A stretch of DNA of 64,000 bases from Streptococcus catagoni (GCF_011421425.1 NZ_WPCW01000001.1:248001-312000); one strand, 5' to 3'. Counted from the first letter of the stretch, positions 39,987-48,881 are shown. The notes: generated from the letters alone by a model not told the origin. Made by a program: numbers and translations.

Positions 39987-40280
39987 TTATCCCTCATGTT
40001 CTGAAGATTCCTCATCAAAGAAGAAAGCAAGATCTTCAGGATTGTTAAAATCAATTGCTTTTGGTGTTGAATTCTTTAACAAAAGTTCAGTAAGTTGCTG
40101 TTCTAATTCTTTATCAGTAGGTGTTTGACGAAGCTCAAAGGGAAGACCTTTTACTTCTTCAGACTTCTTAAGAAACATCACAAAAGCTTCGCCGACAGAA
40201 GTTCCTAAAGATTGATAAATCCCTGAAACACTATCTAGTAAATCGGCATCTACACGCTTTTGGAAATTTTTAGTAACCAT
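39987..40280 (-). CDS. RelB/DinJ-type antitoxin
   Basis: A 97-residue acidic protein. The N-terminal ribbon-helix-helix (MVTKNFQKRVDADLLDSVSGIYQSLGTSVGEAFVMFL) matches the RelB/DinJ family; the acidic tail (FFFDEESSEHEG) would wrap a toxin. The ATG at 40280 has GGGAGGA 7-8 nt upstream. The stop is one base from the start of the broken toxin, the usual antitoxin-toxin order. The gene is intact with a strong promoter although the toxin is not. Confidence 0.83.
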   Translation of the reverse strand: MVTKNFQKRVDADLLDSVSGIYQSLGTSVGEAFVMFLKKSEEVKGLPFELRQTPTDKELEQQLTELLLKNSTPKAIDFNNPEDLAFFFDEESSEHEG

Positions 40281-40310
40281 AAAAGTTCCTCCCATTCAAA
40301 TAACATGTTT

Positions 40311-40352
40311 ATTGTAATGTTTTTGCATGCCTATGTCAATCTTTAGCATGCC
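40311..40352 (-). promoter_or_regulatory. Promoter and candidate operator of the antitoxin
   Basis: On minus: TTGACA (40339-40334), 17 bp, TACAAT (40316-40311). GGCATGC occurs twice in the same orientation (40331-40325 and 40352-40346), 21 bp apart (two helical turns), flanking the -35. This suits an autorepressing RHH antitoxin. Confidence 0.65.
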
Positions 40353-40409
40353 ATATAGACTAAAAGTTGGTTCTGATAACCTCTCTTGGGCATCTGGACA
40401 AGCCATTAT

Positions 40410-40448
40410 AAAGCAAAAAACCTTATTGAAAGGTTTTTTGCTTTATAT
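40410..40448. terminator. Bidirectional terminator between guaA and the antitoxin
   Basis: AAAGCAAAAAACCTT pairs perfectly with AAGGTTTTTTGCTTT (15 bp). Confidence 0.85.
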
Positions 40449-40549
40449 AAAATTAGCTTTTATTCCCACTCTACGACGCGTTCAGAAATGCTGATTGTTC
40501 AATTGCTATTTCGTATTATTTCATTGTGTAAAACATAAAAAACGGAGTT

Positions 40550-42112
40550 TTACTCCCATTCAACTGTTGCGGGTGGTTTGCTTGTGATGTCGTAGACGAT
40601 GCGGTTGACGTGGTCAACTTCGTTTACGATGCGGACTGAAATCTTTTTAAGAACGTCCCATGGTAGTTGTGCAAAGTCTGCTGTCATACCGTCAATAGAA
40701 GTGATAGCACGGATGGCGATGGTGTAGTCATAGGTACGTCCATCTCCCATAACACCAACAGATCGAACGCCAGTGTTAACAGTGAAGTATTGCCATACGT
40801 CTCGATCAAGACCAGCCTTAGCAATTTCTTCACGTAAGATAGCATCAGATTCACGGACCGTTTCTAATTTCTCTTCTGTAATAGCTCCCATAACACGGAT
40901 TGCTAGGCCTGGGCCTGGGAATGGTTGACGCCAGACAATTTCCTCAGGCATTCCAAGAGCTATTCCTAGTTCACGAACTTCATCTTTAAAGAGAGTATTT
41001 AATGGTTCAATTAATTGGAACTGCATGTCTTCTGGAAGACCGCCAACATTGTGGTGTGACTTAATAGTTTGCGCTGTTTCTGTACCAGATTCAATAATAT
41101 CAGTATAGAGTGTTCCTTGTGCAAGGAAGTCTACACCCTTTAATTTGCTTGCTTCATCATCAAAAACATAGACAAATTCATTTCCGATAATTTTACGTTT
41201 CTTCTCAGGATCATCAACATCTGCCAATAAGTCTAAGAAACGTTTAGAAGCATCAACACGGATAATATTAAGTCCAAACTTACCACCAAGCATGCCCATA
41301 ACTTGGTCACCTTCATCTTTACGAAGAAGACCGTGGTCAACAAAGATACAGGTTAATTGGTCACGGATAGCTTTTTGTAAAAGGACACCAACAACTGAAG
41401 AGTCAACACCACCTGATAAACCAAGAAGAACTTTTTTGTCGCCCACTTGCTTACGGATGTTATCAATTTGCATGTCAATGAAGTTATTCATTGACCAGTC
41501 ACCACGTGCTCCACAGATGGAAACAGCGAAGTTTTTAAGAATATCATTACCATATACTGAATGTCTTACTTCTGGGTGGAATTGAATACCATAGAAGTTG
41601 CGCTCAGTGTTTTCCATTGCAGCATAAGGGCAATCATTTGAATCCCCAACTAGATGGAAGCCTTCTGGAATTTCTGTAACGGCATCACCATGACTCATTA
41701 ATACCAATTGCTCTTCTGGTGTACCAGCAAAGAGTTTTGACTCAGAACGTAAACGAAGTGTTGACTGGCCATACTCACGGTTACCAGCTTGACCAGCTGG
41801 TAAAACTTTACCACCTAGCTGATGCGTAATTAATTGCATCCCATAACAAATACCAAGAATTGGAATACCAAGTTCGAAGATTTCAGGGTCAATACCAAAA
41901 GCATTTTCAGCATACACTGAGTTTGGCCCCCCAGATAAGACAATACCGATAGGGTTGATCTCAGAAAGTTCCTGAGCGGTAATCTTGTGACTTTTTAGTT
42001 CAGAAAACACTCCAAATTCACGGATACGACGCGCAATGAGCTGGTTATACTGACTACCATAATCAAGAACAATAATCTTTTGAATATCTTTCAAAATTGA
42101 AATTTCAGTCAT
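40550..42112 (-). CDS. guaA: GMP synthase (glutamine-hydrolysing)
   Basis: GuaA aminates XMP to GMP with glutamine and ATP. The 520-residue protein has the class I amidotransferase domain (nucleophile Cys in GICYGMQ; FHPEV with the catalytic His), the ATP-PPase motif LSGGVDSS, and the dimerisation domain ending [13 protein letters not shown]. It completes the salvage path with Xpt and PbuX at 10-12 kb. An extended -10 (TGCTACAAT on minus, about 42162-42170) precedes it, divergent from the GntR gene. Confidence 0.97.
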   Translation of the reverse strand: MTEISILKDIQKIIVLDYGSQYNQLIARRIREFGVFSELKSHKITAQELSEINPIGIVLSGGPNSVYAENAFGIDPEIFELGIPILGICYGMQLITHQLGGKVLPAGQAGNREYGQSTLRLRSESKLFAGTPEEQLVLMSHGDAVTEIPEGFHLVGDSNDCPYAAMENTERNFYGIQFHPEVRHSVYGNDILKNFAVSICGARGDWSMNNFIDMQIDNIRKQVGDKKVLLGLSGGVDSSVVGVLLQKAIRDQLTCIFVDHGLLRKDEGDQVMGMLGGKFGLNIIRVDASKRFLDLLADVDDPEKKRKIIGNEFVYVFDDEASKLKGVDFLAQGTLYTDIIESGTETAQTIKSHHNVGGLPEDMQFQLIEPLNTLFKDEVRELGIALGMPEEIVWRQPFPGPGLAIRVMGAITEEKLETVRESDAILREEIAKAGLDRDVWQYFTVNTGVRSVGVMGDGRTYDYTIAIRAITSIDGMTADFAQLPWDVLKKISVRIVNEVDHVNRIVYDITSKPPATVEWE

Positions 42113-42241
42113 TGTAATCCTTTCATTTATCTTAACTTATGAGCTAAGAGATTTACAATTCATTGTAGCATAATTTTATCAAATAAGCATTAGAATTTCA
42201 GAGCATTTCTAAAAAGTGGGCTTATCTTTTAGCTCTTTTTA

Positions 42242-42250
42242 TGTTAAAAT
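42242..42250 (+). promoter_or_regulatory. Extended -10 of the GntR gene
   Basis: TG-T-TAAAAT at 42242-42250, 37 bp before the start codon. Confidence 0.45.
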
Positions 42251-42286
42251 GGTAGCAACGAAATTGCAAACTGAGGAGTTTAAGGG

Positions 42287-42985
42287 ATGTTACCAGCCTA
42301 TATAAAAATTCACGACATCATTAAAAAAGATATTGAACAAGGAATCTGGCCAATTGGTAACCGTTTACCTAGTGAACGAGACCTTGCTGATCAGTTTCAT
42401 GTAAGCAGAATGACTCTGCGTCAGGCAGTGACCATGCTAGTAGAAGAAGGTATCTTAGAAAGACGGATTGGTAGCGGTACTTATGTAGCCAGCCATCGTG
42501 TCCGTGATAAAATGCGAGGGACCACCAGTTTTACAGAAATCGTGCATTCCCAAGGAAAGACGCCCTCATCCAAACTATTAAGCTATCAGAAGCAGTTGGC
42601 CTCAGATACTGAAATAAAAGAACTTAATCTGAACCCGACAGACTATGTTATTCGAATGGAACGTATAAGGTACGCCGATAAACTTCCCCTCGTCTATGAA
42701 GTTGCCTCCATCCCTGAAAAGTATATAAAAGAGATGAAACGCAAGGAAATTACGGAACACTTTTTCAAAACCTTGGTTTCTCATGGCTTTGAAATTGGCA
42801 AAAGCCGACAAACAATTTACGCCAAAACAGCCAGTGAACGAGTAGCTTCATATTTAGGCGTTAGCAGAGGCCACGCCATATTGGCTTTAACCCAGATATC
42901 CTATTTTACCAACGGGAATCCATTTGAATATGTTAGAAGTCAGTATGTTGGGGATCGCTTTGAATTTTACTTAGAAAATAACTAA
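42287..42985 (+). CDS. GntR-family transcriptional regulator (HutC subfamily)
   Basis: A 232-residue repressor. The winged helix is at residues 5-70 (LPSERDLADQFHVSRMTLRQAVTMLVEEGILERRIGSGTYV) and a UTRA ligand domain fills 85-230. Ligand in this subgroup is often a sugar phosphate or amino sugar, but the neighbours (guaA, ylxM) give no hint. It is divergent from guaA, a conserved arrangement in streptococci. GAGGAG... precedes the ATG. The intergenic repeat copy 2 follows and its hairpin ends the transcript. Confidence 0.88.
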   Translation: MLPAYIKIHDIIKKDIEQGIWPIGNRLPSERDLADQFHVSRMTLRQAVTMLVEEGILERRIGSGTYVASHRVRDKMRGTTSFTEIVHSQGKTPSSKLLSYQKQLASDTEIKELNLNPTDYVIRMERIRYADKLPLVYEVASIPEKYIKEMKRKEITEHFFKTLVSHGFEIGKSRQTIYAKTASERVASYLGVSRGHAILALTQISYFTNGNPFEYVRSQYVGDRFEFYLENN

Positions 42986-43008
42986 AAATTGTTTAAGGAT
43001 TCTGTTCA

Positions 43009-43126
43009 GATTGAAGAAAAGGACTTTTTTCTTCAATCTTTTTTGATACTCTTTTCTTAGCTGGTGCAAGTAAGGCCGCTTCCTTTTAAGAATTCCATGC
43101 CTAGATAAGAGTCATAGGTCTCTTGC
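43009..43126. repeat. Intergenic repeat element, copy 2
   Basis: Reverse complement is closely similar to 39324-39436. The 5' part, GATTGAAGAAAA (43009-43020) with TTTTCTTCAATC and then TTTTTT, is an intrinsic terminator for the GntR gene. The small hairpin at the other end is kept with different bases (AAGAG/CTCTT). The gene-free stretch 42986-43335 otherwise holds only the ylxM promoter. Confidence 0.8.
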
Positions 43127-43298
43127 AGGCTAACTAGGTTGGCCAAGGTCAATATTTTTTTCTGTCATAAGATCTCTCTAGAAAATAACAGCTGCCGTTC
43201 TGTCTAGGTTCTGTAAAGGATTATATAGCGATTATTTTTTGCGTAACTATATTTATGTAAACAAATATCTTCTTCCTATAATAAAGTATCCCTAGCTA

Positions 43299-43328
43299 TT
43301 GTTAATAGCAATCATCTTATGGTAAAAT
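43299..43328 (+). promoter_or_regulatory. Promoter of ylxM-ffh
   Basis: TTGTTA (43299-43304), 18 bp, TAAAAT (43323-43328) with extended TG. The -35 lies in a GCTATTGTTAATAGC palindrome (43296-43310). Confidence 0.55.
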
Positions 43329-43335
43329 AAGGTTT

Positions 43336-43668
43336 ATGGAAATTGAAAAAACTAATCGAATGAATGCCCTTTTTGAATTCTACGCAGCCTTACTGACAGA
43401 CAAGCAAATGAATTATATCGAACTCTATTATGCAGATGATTATAGCTTGGCTGAAATTGCTGAGGAATTTGGAGTGAGCAGACAAGCAGTATATGATAAC
43501 ATCAAAAGAACTGAGAAAATTTTAGAAACATATGAAATGAAACTACATATGTATTCTGATTATATTGTTCGTAGTCAAATTTTCGATACCATTAATGAGA
43601 AGTATCCAGATGATGCTTATTTGTTAGAAAAAATTTCCATTTTAACTAGTATAGATAACAGAGACTAA
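43336..43668 (+). CDS. ylxM: YlxM-family SRP-associated DNA-binding protein
   Basis: A 110-residue helix-turn-helix protein of the UPF0122 family. The HTH region [39 protein letters not shown] resembles sigma-70 region 4. It is always found just before ffh in streptococci and takes part in the SRP pathway, where the S. mutans homologue modulates SRP GTPase activity. Translation starts at ATG 43336 only a few bases after the -10, so the transcript is nearly leaderless or an upstream promoter is used. Confidence 0.93.
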   Translation: MEIEKTNRMNALFEFYAALLTDKQMNYIELYYADDYSLAEIAEEFGVSRQAVYDNIKRTEKILETYEMKLHMYSDYIVRSQIFDTINEKYPDDAYLLEKISILTSIDNRD

Positions 43669-43680
43669 GAGGAGCGACAT

Positions 43681-45240
43681 ATGGCTTTTGAAAGCTTAAC
43701 TGAACGCTTACAAGGCGTTTTTAAAAATATCCGCGGTAAGAAAAAATTATCAGAAAAAGAAGTACAGGAAGTAACAAAAGAAATTCGACTGGCTTTACTA
43801 GAAGCAGACGTTGCTTTACCTGTAGTTAAAACCTTTATCAAGCATGTCCGCCAACGTGCAGTCGGTCATGAGATTATTGATACCCTTGATCCTACACAAC
43901 AAATACTTAAAATTGTTAACGAAGAATTGACAACTCTTCTTGGTTCTGAAACAGCTGAGATTGAAAAATCACCTAAAATTCCAACAATCATTATGATGGT
44001 TGGTTTACAAGGGGCTGGTAAAACAACCTTTGCTGGTAAGCTTGCCAATAAGCTTATCAAGGAAGAAAATGCACGTCCTTTAATGATTGCTGCTGACATC
44101 TATCGACCTGCAGCTATTGATCAGTTAAAGACTTTGGGCCAACAAATTAATGTCCCTGTTTTTGACATGGGTACTGAGCATTCAGCTCTTGAAATTGTTA
44201 AAAATGGTTTGGAACAAGCTCGTGAAAACCGCAATGACTATGTCTTGATTGATACAGCTGGACGTTTACAAATTGACGAAAAACTCATGGCTGAGTTGCG
44301 TGATATTAAGGCGCTTGCTAAGCCTAATGAAATTCTTCTTGTTGTCGACAGTATGATCGGGCAAGAAGCAGCTAACGTGGCTCAAGAATTTAATAACCAA
44401 CTAAGCATTACTGGTGTCATTCTTACTAAAATTGATGGTGACACACGTGGTGGTGCGGCACTTTCTGTTCGTGAAATCACTGGGAAACCTATCAAATTTA
44501 CTGGTACCGGCGAAAAAATAACAGACATTGAAACCTTCCACCCAGATCGTATGTCTAGTCGAATCTTGGGTATGGGTGACTTGCTCACCCTGATTGAAAA
44601 AGCTAGTCAGGATTACGATCAGCAAAAATCTCTGGAACTTGCTGAGAAGATGCGTGAAAACACCTTCGATTTCAATGATTTTATTGATCAATTAGACCAA
44701 GTTCAGAACATGGGGCCAATGGAAGATCTCTTGAAGATGATTCCTGGAATGGCTGGCAATCCCGCTCTTGCCAACATGAAAATTGATGAGAAACAAATTG
44801 CTCGTAAGCGCGCCATTGTTTCTTCTATGACACCTAAAGAACGTGAAAATCCTGAACTTCTCAATCCAAGTCGCCGCCGCCGTATAGCAGCTGGTTCTGG
44901 AAATAGCTTTGTAGAAGTTAATAAATTCATTAAAGATTTCAACCAAGCTAAGTCTATGATGCAAGGTATGATGTCTGGTGATATGACTAAAGCTATGAAG
45001 CAATTGGGAATTGATCCTAATAACTTACCTAAAAACATGCCTAATATGGGCGGAGCAGATATGTCTGCTCTTGAAGGGATAATGGGACAAGGAGCTATGC
45101 CTGACCTGTCAGCACTAGGAGGAGATATGAGCCAAATGTTTGGCGGTGGAATCAAAGGAAAAGTAGGGCAATTTGCTATGAAACAAGCAATGAAACGCCA
45201 AGTAAACAAAATTAAAAAAGCTAAGAAAAAACGTAAATAA
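43681..45240 (+). CDS. ffh: Signal recognition particle protein Ffh
   Basis: Ffh binds 4.5S/scRNA and signal peptides and hands ribosomes to FtsY at the membrane. The 519-residue protein has the N domain, the GTPase P-loop GLQGAGKTT at about 107-115, DTAGR, and TKIDGDTRGGAALS, then a Met-rich M domain with the RRRRIAAGSG RNA-binding motif. The Gly/Met-rich tail ends KAKKKRK. It lies 12 bp after ylxM in one operon and is followed by a terminator. Confidence 0.97.
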   Translation: MAFESLTERLQGVFKNIRGKKKLSEKEVQEVTKEIRLALLEADVALPVVKTFIKHVRQRAVGHEIIDTLDPTQQILKIVNEELTTLLGSETAEIEKSPKIPTIIMMVGLQGAGKTTFAGKLANKLIKEENARPLMIAADIYRPAAIDQLKTLGQQINVPVFDMGTEHSALEIVKNGLEQARENRNDYVLIDTAGRLQIDEKLMAELRDIKALAKPNEILLVVDSMIGQEAANVAQEFNNQLSITGVILTKIDGDTRGGAALSVREITGKPIKFTGTGEKITDIETFHPDRMSSRILGMGDLLTLIEKASQDYDQQKSLELAEKMRENTFDFNDFIDQLDQVQNMGPMEDLLKMIPGMAGNPALANMKIDEKQIARKRAIVSSMTPKERENPELLNPSRRRRIAAGSGNSFVEVNKFIKDFNQAKSMMQGMMSGDMTKAMKQLGIDPNNLPKNMPNMGGADMSALEGIMGQGAMPDLSALGGDMSQMFGGGIKGKVGQFAMKQAMKRQVNKIKKAKKKRK

Positions 45241-45249
45241 GCTTGATGG

Positions 45250-45273
45250 ACCTAAGGATTTCTTAGGTTTTTT
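45250..45273 (+). terminator. Terminator after ffh
   Basis: ACCTAAG pairs with CTTAGGT, followed by TTTTT. Confidence 0.85.
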
Positions 45274-45366
45274 GCTTTTTATTTAGAATTGTTCTATTTA
45301 AGTTATTTTTAAGCCCCCTCTTTTATAGTAAGATTATAAATTTAGAATATTCGAGAGATATCTAAT

Positions 45367-45873
45367 ATGAAAAAACTATTTGCCCTACTTTTAACCCTAA
45401 TTGCTGGTTTAGCAGCAATTGCCGATGCCTGCCTTTTATTCTTTAAGGAACCAACAAACAATAACACTGTCCAAAGCAAGGAGACAAGTCTTAAAGATAA
45501 TACTTCTGATACAAGAGTCCAGAATTCTTCCAACCAGTACAGTCAGTCTCAGGATGCCACATCCTCCACTAGTATGAAAGATGGCACCTACACTGGACAA
45601 TCTACCAGCACTGAATGGGGTGATGTTCAGTTGCAGATTAAAGTAGAGTCAGGGAAGATGACTGCCATTACAGTACTTGCTCATCCAGGTACTGAACACC
45701 ATTCGCTCATGGTCAATGAGCAGGCTTTGCCCATTTACAAAAAAGAAGCCCTTCAAGCACAAAGTTCCTCTATCGATCAAGTTTCTGGTGCAACGGAAAC
45801 TTACAAAGGTTTCATCGGCTCTCTACAAGACGCTATTAACCAAGCACAAGAAACGGGGACAAGTAATGGCTGA
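45367..45873 (+). CDS. Membrane-anchored FMN-binding domain protein
   Basis: A 168-residue protein with an N-terminal membrane anchor (4-27), a Ser/Asn/Thr-rich linker (30-70) and one FMN_bind domain (about 72-160). The flavinylation motif SGAT sits at 140-143 in QVSGATETYKG; Thr143 should receive FMN from the ApbE encoded next door. Domains of this type carry electrons on the outer face of the membrane. Its stop overlaps the apbE start, and the third gene is a NOX-like reductase, so the three probably form an electron-transfer chain. Confidence 0.85.
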   Translation: MKKLFALLLTLIAGLAAIADACLLFFKEPTNNNTVQSKETSLKDNTSDTRVQNSSNQYSQSQDATSSTSMKDGTYTGQSTSTEWGDVQLQIKVESGKMTAITVLAHPGTEHHSLMVNEQALPIYKKEALQAQSSSIDQVSGATETYKGFIGSLQDAINQAQETGTSNG

Positions 45874-46642
45874 AAAGATATACTATAGTAAACGACTTAT
45901 TCAAGTCATGACCATTCCCTTCACACTGACTTTGGTTTCAAATGATTTGATGTTGGCAGAGCAGCTGATAGAGCCAGTAAATGCCAAAGTCAGAGCAGAA
46001 CTGGAGAGGATAGAAAGGGACTATTCCCCATTTAAAAGCGACAGTCTAGTGAGCAGGTTCAATGCTGGTCAGGATTCTATCCTCTTAGACCATCCAGAAT
46101 TTCAGGCAACCTATGCTATTTTAGCAAGAGTAAAAATAGAAACTAAGGGCTACTTTGATCCCTACTATAAGGGAACATATGACCCAACTGGCTATATCAA
46201 AGGTTGGGCAATTGAAAGCATTGCTAAGCAGTTTTTAAAACCCTTACTTGCCCATCCAGAGATAGTTGCTGTCTCTTTAAATGGTGGTGGAGATGTGCAA
46301 TGTTATAGTGACCCTGCATCAGACTTCAGTTGGTCAATTGCTATTGAAGATCCTGACAATCTTCAAAATATTTTAGCAATTTATCCTGTAACAAATGGAG
46401 GCCTAGCAACTTCTGGCTTCAGTAAACGAGGCAGACATACAAAGCAAGAAGAAGGACTAGTAGCTAAACAAGTTACCATTGTATCTCATTCTCTTGCCCT
46501 GGCTGATATTTGGGCCATGGTAGGATTGGCAGCTAATAGCGACCATTTCAAGGCATTGATTCACCAACAAAAGCTTTCTGGACTCTGTCTTGATGATCAG
46601 GGACTGAAACTATTTCATCTAGGAGATTTCCATAATGACTAA
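45866..46642 (+). CDS. FAD:protein FMN transferase, short ApbE-like
   Basis: A 258-residue ApbE-family protein that should flavinylate the upstream FMN_bind protein. Visible blocks: YSPFKSDSLVSRFNAG near the N-terminus, YDPTGYIKGWAIESI in place of the usual GALAKGYAAD loop, VSLNGGGDVQ and TNGGLATSGFSKRGRH. It differs from the 312-residue copy at 15.1 kb, so the two are probably not recent duplicates. ATG 45866 overlaps the end of the previous gene by eight bases, with GGGGAC before it. Confidence 0.83.
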   Translation: MAEKIYYSKRLIQVMTIPFTLTLVSNDLMLAEQLIEPVNAKVRAELERIERDYSPFKSDSLVSRFNAGQDSILLDHPEFQATYAILARVKIETKGYFDPYYKGTYDPTGYIKGWAIESIAKQFLKPLLAHPEIVAVSLNGGGDVQCYSDPASDFSWSIAIEDPDNLQNILAIYPVTNGGLATSGFSKRGRHTKQEEGLVAKQVTIVSHSLALADIWAMVGLAANSDHFKALIHQQKLSGLCLDDQGLKLFHLGDFHND

Positions 46643-47918
46643 AAAACTAATAACTCCTTTCGGATTATCCTGGTTAATGGTACTTTTTCTTTTACCATTA
46701 CCTTTTCTCTACACTTTAAAGACAGGTTTACCGGCCATTTATACCAATCGAAGCTTGGGCATCCTTTTAGGAGCTCTTGCTTATGTATGGATGTTAACAG
46801 CTATTTATATTGCAACAAAACCTAAATGGCTTGATCGTTTAATCGGACTACCGAGTGCTTATATGATACATGGTATGCTCAGTCTCATTGCTCTTTTAGT
46901 TGCTTTCATCCATAAGGAACTAGACTCTTCTCAGGCATTTATTAAGTGGACAGGAGATGTAGCCTTTGTGATTTTCTTGGGTTTGGCTGCTTACTCTTTA
47001 CTTTTTCTAGCTGGTTGGTTGACAAGTAGAATACCCTTGCTACTAAGCATTAAGCAATTTTTAGAAAAAATCTTTAAACATGAAATATCTGTCTGGTTAC
47101 ATCGATTGAATTTACTAGCTACCTTATTAATTTTCATTCATATTCATTTGATTGATTATATCGTCTCTATCAAAGCATTTATGTTTTTGATTTGGGCTTA
47201 TACTTTCTTTGTTCTTTTTTCTTACCTTTTCTTTCATTTCAATCCCAGAGCCCACGGCATTCGAGCAAATGTATTAGATAATAGAGAAGTAGCAGCCAAT
47301 ATTAGGCAACTTAGTATTCAACTACCAAGGAAGCCTAGATTGCGTTTACAACCTGGTGATTTTGCCTTCCTTTCATTCCCAGAAATTTCTGGGATGGCAG
47401 AGCCACATCCTTTTTCAATCTTAAATAATCCAAAAGATACAAATATTTTAGAATTTGCAATCAGAGGAGATGGTGATTTTACTAGACAGTTGACCAAGAT
47501 TAATTCAGGAACAAGTGTTCGAGTGGATGGGGGCTATGGTCATTACCAAAAGCTTATTTCTAAGTTTAAGCCAGATCAACTCTTTATCATCGGTGGTGGG
47601 ATTGGTGTTGTGCCCCTCTTCTCAATTATTGAAGGCAATCCTCAAATTGACACTGTTTTCTACTATACCGTTAAAAATCAGGAGGGATTACTTTATCAGG
47701 ATCGTCTAGCCTCTTGGCAAAAGAGATCCAATTTCAGAGCTTATTATCAAGTAGGCCGTTACAATGATGACTACATTTTATCTCAATTGCCTGAAAAAGA
47801 AAGTAACTTTCTTATCTTACTGGGTGGTCCAATTAGCATGGGACGCCATTGGAGAAGTTTCTTTATAGCCCAAGGCATTGATCCAGAGCGCATCTACTTC
47901 GAAGAATTTCTTTGGTAA
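46635..47918 (+). CDS. Ferric reductase/NADPH oxidase-like transmembrane flavocytochrome (SpNOX-like)
   Basis: A 427-residue protein with six membrane helices (about 10-200) and a cytoplasmic FAD/NAD(P)H module (215-427). Two His pairs fit bis-haem ligation: His79/His93 in helix 3 and His156/His169 (or 171) in helix 5. The FAD motif HPFSIL is at 258-263, the nucleotide motif GGGIGVVPLFS at 320-330 and LLGGP at 395-399. This is the layout of NOX enzymes and of the S. pneumoniae homologue. It overlaps apbE by eight bases. It may reduce O2, metal or the FMN protein. Confidence 0.85.
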   Translation: MTKKLITPFGLSWLMVLFLLPLPFLYTLKTGLPAIYTNRSLGILLGALAYVWMLTAIYIATKPKWLDRLIGLPSAYMIHGMLSLIALLVAFIHKELDSSQAFIKWTGDVAFVIFLGLAAYSLLFLAGWLTSRIPLLLSIKQFLEKIFKHEISVWLHRLNLLATLLIFIHIHLIDYIVSIKAFMFLIWAYTFFVLFSYLFFHFNPRAHGIRANVLDNREVAANIRQLSIQLPRKPRLRLQPGDFAFLSFPEISGMAEPHPFSILNNPKDTNILEFAIRGDGDFTRQLTKINSGTSVRVDGGYGHYQKLISKFKPDQLFIIGGGIGVVPLFSIIEGNPQIDTVFYYTVKNQEGLLYQDRLASWQKRSNFRAYYQVGRYNDDYILSQLPEKESNFLILLGGPISMGRHWRSFFIAQGIDPERIYFEEFLW

Positions 47919-47979
47919 GAAAAAGAAAAACGACCTAAAATTCCATAAAATTGACAGTTTCTTCAGATTAAAAAACGTT

Positions 47980-48015
47980 TAGACTCCCTTTATAGTGAAA
48001 AATAAAGAGAGTCTA
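47980..48015 (+). terminator. Hairpin after redox cassette
   Basis: TAGACTC-CTTTAT pairs with ATAAAG-GAGTCTA with one mismatch (47980-48015), followed by a moderately T-rich stretch. Confidence 0.55.
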
Positions 48016-48122
48016 TCATTTTGTTAAACTACCACAGGCTTCTAAAAAGTAGTCTATTTTGAAAGAATATCTTCTCTAGAAGTTATACTGGCATAAAAGG
48101 GCTTTATATTCACTTAGGTGAC

Positions 48123-48815
48123 TTAAACTTCTAATGGCATAAAGTTGGCAATTATTTTACCAATAATACGTGGGTTTTCATCAAAGGGTGCAAATTTATC
48201 TGAGTATTTTTTATTCAAGGATACAAGGCGTAAGCCATCATCTTCTTTATAAACTTTCTTGATATAGGTTTGTCCATCCCACTCAACCGCATAGATAGCA
48301 CCATCATAATCAAAACCTTCTTGTTTAATGAGAACCACTTCACCATTCAGATAGGTTGGCTCCATTGAATCTCCAAAGACCCATGAGGCAAAATCATAAT
48401 CTAATTGTTCATCGTAGAAAACGACATCAAAATTACCATCACCAAAGTATGAATAACCACTACCAGCTGATAAACTTTCATAAACACGGTAAGAAAATAG
48501 CTCTTTTTCTTTGTTTGGAAGAGAAACAACCTTACTTTGCTGAGCTAATAACTTCTCTGAATAGTTCAGTAGCTTAGATTGATTACTGCTGTTTAACTGT
48601 TTATAAGGAATGATAATTTCTTGATAGTGGTTGAAGTAGTCTGGATCTGTTTCAAAAATAGTCAGTAAAGCGCTCAAGTGCTTTTGATTGGGACAATTTT
48701 TCCCTTTTTCCCAGTTAGAAATAGTCATTTTATTAACTCCCAATTCTTGTCCCAACTTTTCTTGGCTCATCTTATGTTCTTGTCTTATTTTCTTTAATTG
48801 TTTACCTGAAAACAT
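48123..48815 (-). CDS. XRE/S24 LexA-like repressor (HdiR-type)
   Basis: A 230-residue regulator. The N-terminal HTH_3 domain spans about 4-58 (LKKIRQEHKMSQEKLGQELGVNKMTISNWEKG). The C-terminal S24 domain has the Ala117-Gly118 cleavage site in LSAGSG, the nucleophile Ser150 in FGDSMEP and the general base Lys186 in TYIKKV. RecA-stimulated self-cleavage, as in L. lactis HdiR, would relieve repression after DNA damage. No prophage genes are near, so it is more likely a chromosomal stress regulator. Its own promoter overlaps a perfect 26-bp palindrome. Confidence 0.88.
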   Translation of the reverse strand: MFSGKQLKKIRQEHKMSQEKLGQELGVNKMTISNWEKGKNCPNQKHLSALLTIFETDPDYFNHYQEIIIPYKQLNSSNQSKLLNYSEKLLAQQSKVVSLPNKEKELFSYRVYESLSAGSGYSYFGDGNFDVVFYDEQLDYDFASWVFGDSMEPTYLNGEVVLIKQEGFDYDGAIYAVEWDGQTYIKKVYKEDDGLRLVSLNKKYSDKFAPFDENPRIIGKIIANFMPLEV

Positions 48816-48827
48816 TTTGCTCCCCTT

Positions 48828-48881
48828 TTTAGTAAAGTTATAACTTTACTAAAGTATAACAAATTTATTTCCACCTTTCAA
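48828..48881 (-). promoter_or_regulatory. Promoter and palindromic operator of the S24 repressor
   Basis: On minus: TTGAAA (48881-48876), 17 bp, TATACT (48858-48853). The palindrome TTTAGTAAAGTTA / TAACTTTACTAAA (48828-48853) is perfect over 26 bp, begins at the -10 and covers the start of transcription. It is the likely autoregulatory site. Confidence 0.75.
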
